A DNA stretch of 32,421 bases from Candidatus Magasanikiibacteriota bacterium (GTDB lineage: Bacteria; Patescibacteriota; Patescibacteriia; Magasanikbacterales; GWA2-37-8), in assembly GCA_943357105.1 (NCBI GenBank), contig CALRGC010000011.1, positions 1 to 32,421 on the forward strand, read 5' to 3'. The stretch's first letter is position 1, and each line of letters begins with the position of its first letter. Positions 26,770 through 32,421 of this stretch are shown piece by piece. A program made the position numbers and the translations under genes. The notes below the pieces were generated by a model. It made no database searches. It saw nothing but the letters and a program-made list of their open reading frames with translations, and had not been told where the DNA came from.

Positions 26770-27030
26770 ATAGTTTTGTTTTTTGGCTTAACGGTGTGAA
26801 TATTTATGTTAATAAGTTGTTCACACCACCTGAATAAACAGACCACTTGTTAACAATAAAAAATTAAAATAGTTTTTGTCCGTTCTCATCCACACCTTAA
26901 TCACTCCGGACAAAAAATTTATTAACATAAAATTTAGCTAACCTTAAATAAAAAAACCACTTATTAACTCTGTCCCCACCCTTATTAGTATTACTATATT
27001 TATATATAAAACACTTATCCACCACCCAAT
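26770..27030. promoter_or_regulatory. Candidate oriC / dnaA-dnaN intergenic region
   Basis: AT-rich 261 bp gap; near-consensus DnaA boxes TGTGAATAT (26795, minus), TTGTTCACA (26817), TCATCCACA (26886), TTATCCACC (27015); inverted repeat TTTTTGTCCG...CGGACAAAAA. Confidence 0.6.
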
Positions 27031-28155
27031 ATGAAAATAACCTGTACAAAGGAGAATTTGTCCAAAGCACTTTCAATAGTCGGTGGCATCGCCAACAAAA
27101 GTGTGAACCTACCCATACTTGGAAATGTGTTAATTAAAGCCGATGACCAAAAAACCGAACTAATTGCCACCAATCTTGAATTGGCTATAATTGTGCACGT
27201 TCGCTCGAAAGTGGATGAACCGGGAAGTTTTACAGTTCCAGCCCGCACTTTGAGTGAATTTGTGGGTTTGTTGTCAGAAGAAAATATCGAGATGGAACTA
27301 AAAGACAACGAGTTGGTAATAAATTGTGGAAAGTCATCTACTAAAATAAAAGGTTCGCCGGCGGATGAATTTCCGGTTATCCCTTCTGTTCATCAAGGCG
27401 CTGGATTTTTGTTTGCCGTTGATGAGTTAAAAAATGGTATGGGGCAAACTGTTTCTTCTCTGGCGCGATCTGAGATCAGACCGGAATTATCCGGCATGTA
27501 TTTTGGTTTCAACACCTCCTACTATAAGGGGTTGGTTTTGGCCGCAACGGATAGTTATCGTTTGGCGGAAAAAAGAGTCGCTATCAAGCAAGGAGAGGGC
27601 GAATTTAAGATTATAGTGCCAGGCCGAGCAACTTCAGAAATTATCCATATCCTGTCTTTGGTGGAAGCGGAAGACGGAGAAAAACATGTCCGATTTTTAG
27701 TAAGTGAAAATCAGATCGCGGTGCATTATGGTAATACCCAGTTGGTTTCTCGTCTGGTGGAAGGAAATTATCCTGATTACGCCCAAATAATTCCTAAAGA
27801 ATTTAAAACCACCGCTGTATTTGATACGGAAAAAATGACCAAAGAGATAAAAATGGCTAGTTTATTTACGACAGTTGGGGTAAACGCGATTAATTGTGTC
27901 TTTGATAACAAAGAAGGGGTAATAAAACTTACTTCAACCTCATCTCAAACTGGTGAATATAGTTCCGAAGTGGCGGCCGATATTAAAGGTGAAGAAAATA
28001 AAATTACTTTAAACCACCGTTATGTTTTGGATGGGCTTAATAATTTGAGATCAGAAAGCGCATTTTTTAAAATTATTAATGCCGACAGTCCGTGTGTGGT
28101 GGTGCCAACCAACGACAACAATTTTCTCTATATTATTATGCCTATTCGTCAGTAA
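27031..28155 (+). CDS. dnaN: DNA polymerase III subunit beta (sliding clamp)
   Basis: MKITCTKENLSKALSIVGGIANKSVNLPILGNVLI; C-terminal YIIMPIRQ. Confidence 0.97.
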   Translation: MKITCTKENLSKALSIVGGIANKSVNLPILGNVLIKADDQKTELIATNLELAIIVHVRSKVDEPGSFTVPARTLSEFVGLLSEENIEMELKDNELVINCGKSSTKIKGSPADEFPVIPSVHQGAGFLFAVDELKNGMGQTVSSLARSEIRPELSGMYFGFNTSYYKGLVLAATDSYRLAEKRVAIKQGEGEFKIIVPGRATSEIIHILSLVEAEDGEKHVRFLVSENQIAVHYGNTQLVSRLVEGNYPDYAQIIPKEFKTTAVFDTEKMTKEIKMASLFTTVGVNAINCVFDNKEGVIKLTSTSSQTGEYSSEVAADIKGEENKITLNHRYVLDGLNNLRSESAFFKIINADSPCVVVPTNDNNFLYIIMPIRQ

Positions 28156-28158
28156 TCT

Positions 28159-28734
28159 ATGTTTACTGGTATAATAACTAACACCGCCAGGCTCCGCTCT
28201 AGTAAAAAAAGTGTTTTTGCGATTGAGGCGAAAGAAAAATTTGTTTCCCAAACAAAAATTGGCGATAGTGTCGCGGTCAGTGGTGTGTGTTTGACTGTAG
28301 AAAAAAAAGAAAAAGACAAATTATTTTTTTCGGTAATGCCAGAAACACTAAAACGAACAAATTTGGGCACTCTCAAAACCGGTTCGTTGTTGAATTTAGA
28401 GCAGTCGGTAACGATGAAAACGCTTTTGTCTGGTCATCTGGTGCAAGGTCATATAGATGGAGTGGGGAAAATAAAAGAGATAAAAAAACAAGGCAACAGT
28501 CGTGAGATACGGATCACCGCCAGTCCTAGTATTCTAAAATTTTTAGTAGAAAAAGGGTCGGTAGCCTTGAACGGTGTCTCATTAACAGTCGCGAAACTAA
28601 AAAAAGACAGTTTTTGGGTCGCGGTTATTCCTCATACTTGGCAGGAAACCAATTTTAAAAAAGCCGGGCTCGGAGATGAAGTAAATATTGAAATAGATAT
28701 AGTTGCTAAATATATTAAAAAATTTTTAAAATAA
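28159..28734 (+). CDS. ribE: Riboflavin synthase alpha subunit
   Basis: MFTGIITNTARL; VAVSGVCLTV; GHLVQGHIDGVGKI; VALNGVSLTV. Confidence 0.96.
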   Translation: MFTGIITNTARLRSSKKSVFAIEAKEKFVSQTKIGDSVAVSGVCLTVEKKEKDKLFFSVMPETLKRTNLGTLKTGSLLNLEQSVTMKTLLSGHLVQGHIDGVGKIKEIKKQGNSREIRITASPSILKFLVEKGSVALNGVSLTVAKLKKDSFWVAVIPHTWQETNFKKAGLGDEVNIEIDIVAKYIKKFLK

Positions 28735-28741
28735 TTTTTTT

Positions 28742-29185
28742 ATGAAACCAGCCAACGAAATAAAGATCGCGATTGTCAGCGGCGCTTTTTGGGAAGAAAT
28801 TGTGGAAAATTTAGAGAAACATTGTGTGGCTACTTTAGAAAAAAAAGGTATAGATAAAAATAATATTAAAATTGTGCGTGTGCCGGGAAGTTTTGAGATA
28901 CCACTGTTGGTAAAAAAGTTGGCAAAAGAAAATAAATACGACGCGATTATTACTTTTGGCGCTATTCACAAAGGCAAGACCTATCATTTTGAATTAATTG
29001 CCAATGAATGCGCGCGCGCTTGTATGAATCTTGGTTTAGAATTTGAAGTGCCGGTAATATTTGAAGTTTTGGCGGTATATAATATCCAAGATGCCTACGA
29101 TCGCTCCACTCAAGTAAAAGATAATCGCGGTGTCGAGGCGGCCAACGCCGCTTGGGCAGTGCTGGAATCTTTGGACAAAGTGTAA
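28742..29185 (+). CDS. ribH: 6,7-dimethyl-8-ribityllumazine synthase
   Basis: IVSGAFWEEIVENL; VPGSFEIPLLVKKLA; FGAIHKGKTYHFELIANECARACMNL. Confidence 0.95.
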   Translation: MKPANEIKIAIVSGAFWEEIVENLEKHCVATLEKKGIDKNNIKIVRVPGSFEIPLLVKKLAKENKYDAIITFGAIHKGKTYHFELIANECARACMNLGLEFEVPVIFEVLAVYNIQDAYDRSTQVKDNRGVEAANAAWAVLESLDKV

Positions 29186-29187
29186 TT

Positions 29188-29784
29188 ATGAAAAAACTGG
29201 TAGTGAAAAAAATTACCGAAGCCAATCTGCCTACCAAGTACGGTAATTTTCAGATTTTAGTTTTTAAATCCAGTTTGGACGATCGCGCCCAGGTGGCTTT
29301 GGTCAAAGGAGATATAAACAAACAATCGGTTTTGTTGCGACTGCATTCTAAATGTCTTACTGGCGATACCTTTGCCTCCCTAAAGTGTGATTGTGGAACA
29401 CAGCTTGATTTAAGTTTAAAAAAAATCGCCCGGTCAGGTGGTATTTTAATATATTTAAATCAGGAAGGCCGAGACATCGGATTGGAAAATAAAATTAAAG
29501 CCTATGCGCTTCAAGACAAGGGTGAGGATACGGTAGAAGCCAATTTGGATTTGGGTTTGCCGGCCGACGCGAGAGATTATAAAATCGCCGCTTTAATTTT
29601 GAAATATCTGAAAGTTAAACAAGTAAATTTACTTACCAACAATCCGGATAAAACCAAACAACTTGAAGAAGATGGTATAAAGATAGCCAAAATAATCCCT
29701 CTAGAAATTAAGCCAAATAAATTTAACAAATTTTATTTGCAGACCAAGAAAAACAAGATGGGTCATAAATTAAAACTGACCTAG
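29188..29784 (+). CDS. ribA: GTP cyclohydrolase II (no DHBP synthase domain)
   Basis: RLHSKCLTGDTFASLKCDCGTQL; YLNQEGRDIGLENKIKAYALQDKGEDTVEAN; LLTNNPDK; start re-assigned to ATG 29188. Confidence 0.93.
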   Translation: MKKLVVKKITEANLPTKYGNFQILVFKSSLDDRAQVALVKGDINKQSVLLRLHSKCLTGDTFASLKCDCGTQLDLSLKKIARSGGILIYLNQEGRDIGLENKIKAYALQDKGEDTVEANLDLGLPADARDYKIAALILKYLKVKQVNLLTNNPDKTKQLEEDGIKIAKIIPLEIKPNKFNKFYLQTKKNKMGHKLKLT

Positions 29785-29785
29785 T

Positions 29786-30874
29786 ATGGCCATAACCAAA
29801 GAAGATAAAAAATATTTGCAATTGACTTTGGAGTTGGCGGCTAAAGCGAGAGGTTTTACCAATCCCAATCCAATGGTTGGGGCGGTAATAGTAAAAAATA
29901 GCAAAATTATTGGCCAAGGTTATCATAAAAAATATCGCGGACCGCACGCCGAAGTTGAAGCTTTTAAAAACGCCAAAGAAAATGCGCGTGGAGGTACTCT
30001 ATATGTTAGCTTAGAACCTTGTTCTCATCTATGGAAAAACACCCCGCCTTGCGTAGGGGCAGTAATTGCTTCAGGGGTAAAAAGAGTGGTCTGTTGCACC
30101 ATAGATCCAAATAAAAAAGTTTCCGGTCGGGGTATAAAACAATTAAAAGCGGCGGGAATAAAAGTGGAAGTTGGTGCCCTGGAGAAAGAAGCCAAGTCAC
30201 TCAACGAGGCATTTTTTTGTTTTCATCAGAAACAACGCCCGTTTATAGCAATAAAGTTCGCCTGTTCGTTAGATGGGCGCACAGCGACTCACAGTGGTGA
30301 TTCCAAATGGATCACCAACGAACAGGCGCGTAAATTTTCTCGTGATTTACGCGGAGAATATCAAGCTATAGTAGTTGGCACAAATACAGTTTTGCAAGAC
30401 AATCCGCATCTGGGTGTAAGAAATAAAAAATTCAAAGATCCACTAAGAATAATTTTGGACGCCAATCTAAAAATAAAAACAAACGCGCGGGTCTATCGCG
30501 ACAACAATGTTTTGGTGCTAACTTCGCCGTCATATAATCGAGCCAAACTAAAACAACTAACAAAAAAAGGAATAGAGGTGGTGGTAAAAGAGGAAAAACA
30601 GATTTCGATAAAAACAATTTTACAAGAATTAACCAAAAGAAAGATAATCAGCCTATTCGTGGAAGGCGGCGCCGAACTACAAGGCAGTTTTCTAGACGCC
30701 AAAATGGCCGACAAGTTTTATATTTTCTACGCCCCAATAATTATCGGCGGCAAAGACTCTCTAAAAGCAATCGGCGGACAAGGTGTAAAAAATGTAGCGG
30801 ATGCTGTTAGATTAAAAAATATTTCCATTAAAAATTTTGGTGATAACTTCCTAATAATAGGAGATAGAAAATAA
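29786..30874 (+). CDS. ribD: Bifunctional diaminohydroxyphosphoribosylaminopyrimidine deaminase / reductase
   Basis: FTNPNPMVGAVIV; GPHAEVEAF; TLYVSLEPCSHLWKNTPPC; KFACSLDGRTATHSGDSKWIT; VEGGAELQGSF. Confidence 0.96.
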   Translation: MAITKEDKKYLQLTLELAAKARGFTNPNPMVGAVIVKNSKIIGQGYHKKYRGPHAEVEAFKNAKENARGGTLYVSLEPCSHLWKNTPPCVGAVIASGVKRVVCCTIDPNKKVSGRGIKQLKAAGIKVEVGALEKEAKSLNEAFFCFHQKQRPFIAIKFACSLDGRTATHSGDSKWITNEQARKFSRDLRGEYQAIVVGTNTVLQDNPHLGVRNKKFKDPLRIILDANLKIKTNARVYRDNNVLVLTSPSYNRAKLKQLTKKGIEVVVKEEKQISIKTILQELTKRKIISLFVEGGAELQGSFLDAKMADKFYIFYAPIIIGGKDSLKAIGGQGVKNVADAVRLKNISIKNFGDNFLIIGDRK

Positions 30875-30981
30875 AAAGACCGGTAATAATTACCTTTGAG
30901 CGGGTTATGAGGCCAAGCCTCATCCTTTGGCCCTCGCGGGCCAAAAAAGCGAAAAGGTCATTATTACCGGTCTTTTTATTT
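30869..30981 (-). repeat. Structured terminator element copy D (between convergent ribD and PBP)
   Basis: 29-bp outer stem AAATAAAAAGACCGGTAATAATTACCTTT with one mismatch; core identical in layout to A-C; T5 on both sides. Confidence 0.88.
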
Positions 30982-30996
30982 GATACCAAGAAATAC

Positions 30997-32421
30997 TTAT
31001 TTAATCTCCACCTCTAATTCCCTACTCTCCGTAAAACCACCATTAGAATTCAAAGTCCCCTTTAAAACATATTTCCCCACTCCCGGAAAATTCTTCCAAC
31101 TAAATTCCAGATTACCTTGGTCAGTCAGCTGGTCTTCCTTATGATTAAAATCAAAGATATTTTTAACCTTACCGGTAGAATTTATTAGTTGAATTTTAAT
31201 ATCTTTAATATCATCCCAACGAATTGGTTTCAAGCCCATTGTTCTAGGAAAATCAGTTTGATTGATAGTCACTTGTGTGCCATCGTTCCAGGAAAATGTC
31301 GGCTGATCAAATTCCGCATTGGTATAAAAAATAATTTTTTCTTCGCCGGCATTGCCCTGATCATCCGTGGCCACGGCTTTCAGGGTATGTTGATTGGAAT
31401 AAAGTTTTGGAATGGAAAAAGAAAAATCAAAAGGAAATTGCGCGCTATTCCCCGCCAACTGCTCATCTACATAGTAAGTAACTTGTTTTACTCCGCGCGG
31501 CGCGCTGGCTTTTACTTGGATATTTAGTTGTCGTCCATTAATAGTTTCGTTGCTCGTTGGAGAAACTATCTGCACCTGTGGGGTAAGTTCCGGATTATAT
31601 GGAGTGTCATCATATTGAGTTGGCGGTTCTTCTAAAGTCAGTCCCACTCCGGCCGACTGCTGTCTTTTTATCCAATCCTGCAGAGAATTTTCCCAATTTT
31701 GATATTGGGGGTCGTCGCTTGGGTTGGTCGGGGCTGGTCCACGCGGATCGTTTTTATTAACATAAAATAAGATGTCATGAGGTGGCAAATAAGTTTTGGT
31801 AATAATTAATCCGGGAGGGGTAGTAGAGGTCGCGATTTTGCCGTTGGCGGAATTTATCTGCAATTTGATGCCGTCATTTGCTCCACGTAAAACCGGTTTG
31901 GTAGCGTCATTGGGCGGTGGAGTGGAAAAAGTTTCTACCGGAGTATTTTTGGTAGAGGTTGTCATGAATTGATTCCAGATCAAACCCGCCAATTTGTTTC
32001 CACCACCTTTCATTGGTGAAGGTGTGGTGTTTCCGACCCACACACCGGTCACCAGCGATGGTGTATAGCCCATTGTCCACGCGTCTTTATAATCATTGGT
32101 AGTACCGGTCTTGGCCGCTACTGGTCGGTCGGGTAAAGTAAGAGTGATGTGACGACCAAAAATATAAACGCGAGCATCATCATCACTAAGTACTCCAGCG
32201 ATAGTGGCCGATAATTCCGGAGTTATAGCCACTGTCCCGTCATTTGGTTTCCACTCACTCAGTACATTATTATTGGCGTCAGTGACTTTGAGAATGCTAA
32301 CCGGTTGGTGGTAAATTCCATTGTCGGCCAGAGTGCCGTAAGCATTGGTGTGTTCGAGTAAATTTACTTCCGCTCCACCAAGCACCAAACTTAATCCCGG
32401 ATCACCGGTAAAAGTAGTGTA
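30997..32421 (-). CDS. Penicillin-binding protein (class A, transpeptidase part) with C-terminal Ig-like region; 5' end outside window
   Basis: RPVAAKTGTTNDYKDAWTMGYTPSLVTGVWVGN (KTG motif); frame open to the window edge (YTTFTGDPGLSLVLGGAEVNLLEHTNAYGTLADNG). Confidence 0.9.
   Translation of the reverse strand, partial: YTTFTGDPGLSLVLGGAEVNLLEHTNAYGTLADNGIYHQPVSILKVTDANNNVLSEWKPNDGTVAITPELSATIAGVLSDDDARVYIFGRHITLTLPDRPVAAKTGTTNDYKDAWTMGYTPSLVTGVWVGNTTPSPMKGGGNKLAGLIWNQFMTTSTKNTPVETFSTPPPNDATKPVLRGANDGIKLQINSANGKIATSTTPPGLIITKTYLPPHDILFYVNKNDPRGPAPTNPSDDPQYQNWENSLQDWIKRQQSAGVGLTLEEPPTQYDDTPYNPELTPQVQIVSPTSNETINGRQLNIQVKASAPRGVKQVTYYVDEQLAGNSAQFPFDFSFSIPKLYSNQHTLKAVATDDQGNAGEEKIIFYTNAEFDQPTFSWNDGTQVTINQTDFPRTMGLKPIRWDDIKDIKIQLINSTGKVKNIFDFNHKEDQLTDQGNLEFSWKNFPGVGKYVLKGTLNSNGGFTESRELEVEIK

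Noticed and set aside
17323-30981. CRISPR array
   Set aside because: The repeats are far apart, palindromic and gene-end associated, with no regular spacers and no cas genes.
17323-30981. Classical IS element or transposase remnant
   Set aside because: No transposase ORF, and no target-site duplication or shared terminal inverted repeats could be identified.

Overview
This 32.4 kb window appears to be bacterial chromosome from a small, AT-leaning genome. I infer CPR/Patescibacteria from gene content and the near-absence of Shine-Dalgarno sequences; this is not proven. It contains the replication-origin neighbourhood (yidD-rnpA-rpmH <- -> dnaA-dnaN). A riboflavin operon (ribE-ribH-ribA-ribD) starts 3 nt after dnaN, and a stand-alone riboflavin kinase domain lies elsewhere. 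Other genes include ahcY plus an adenosine-kinase-like PfkB, a phosphoribosyltransferase/RibD-like deaminase fusion, rpsT, a GGDEF diguanylate cyclase, holA, two TrmB-family regulators, a RelBE-like toxin-antitoxin pair, a class V aminotransferase plus methyltransferase, an HTH-HATPase-STAS-like regulator, polA, tRNA-Cys, a LysM/M23 peptidase, hppA, tig, nfo and a partial PBP. The strongest undescribed-looking signal is a four-copy dispersed structured element (about 96-113 bp each). It has a conserved core with two covarying internal hairpins, enclosed by a 21-29 bp outer stem whose sequence differs completely between copies yet stays self-complementary. All four copies sit at gene ends followed by a T5 tract, in an orientation that gives a GCGA (GNRA) tetraloop in the RNA. 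A second notable region is a GC-rich, SD-led gene for a secreted beta-barrel-like protein (9.23-9.9 kb). It is driven by an AT-rich promoter beside a 28-bp palindrome, and its 3' UTR can be drawn as tandem H-type pseudoknots.
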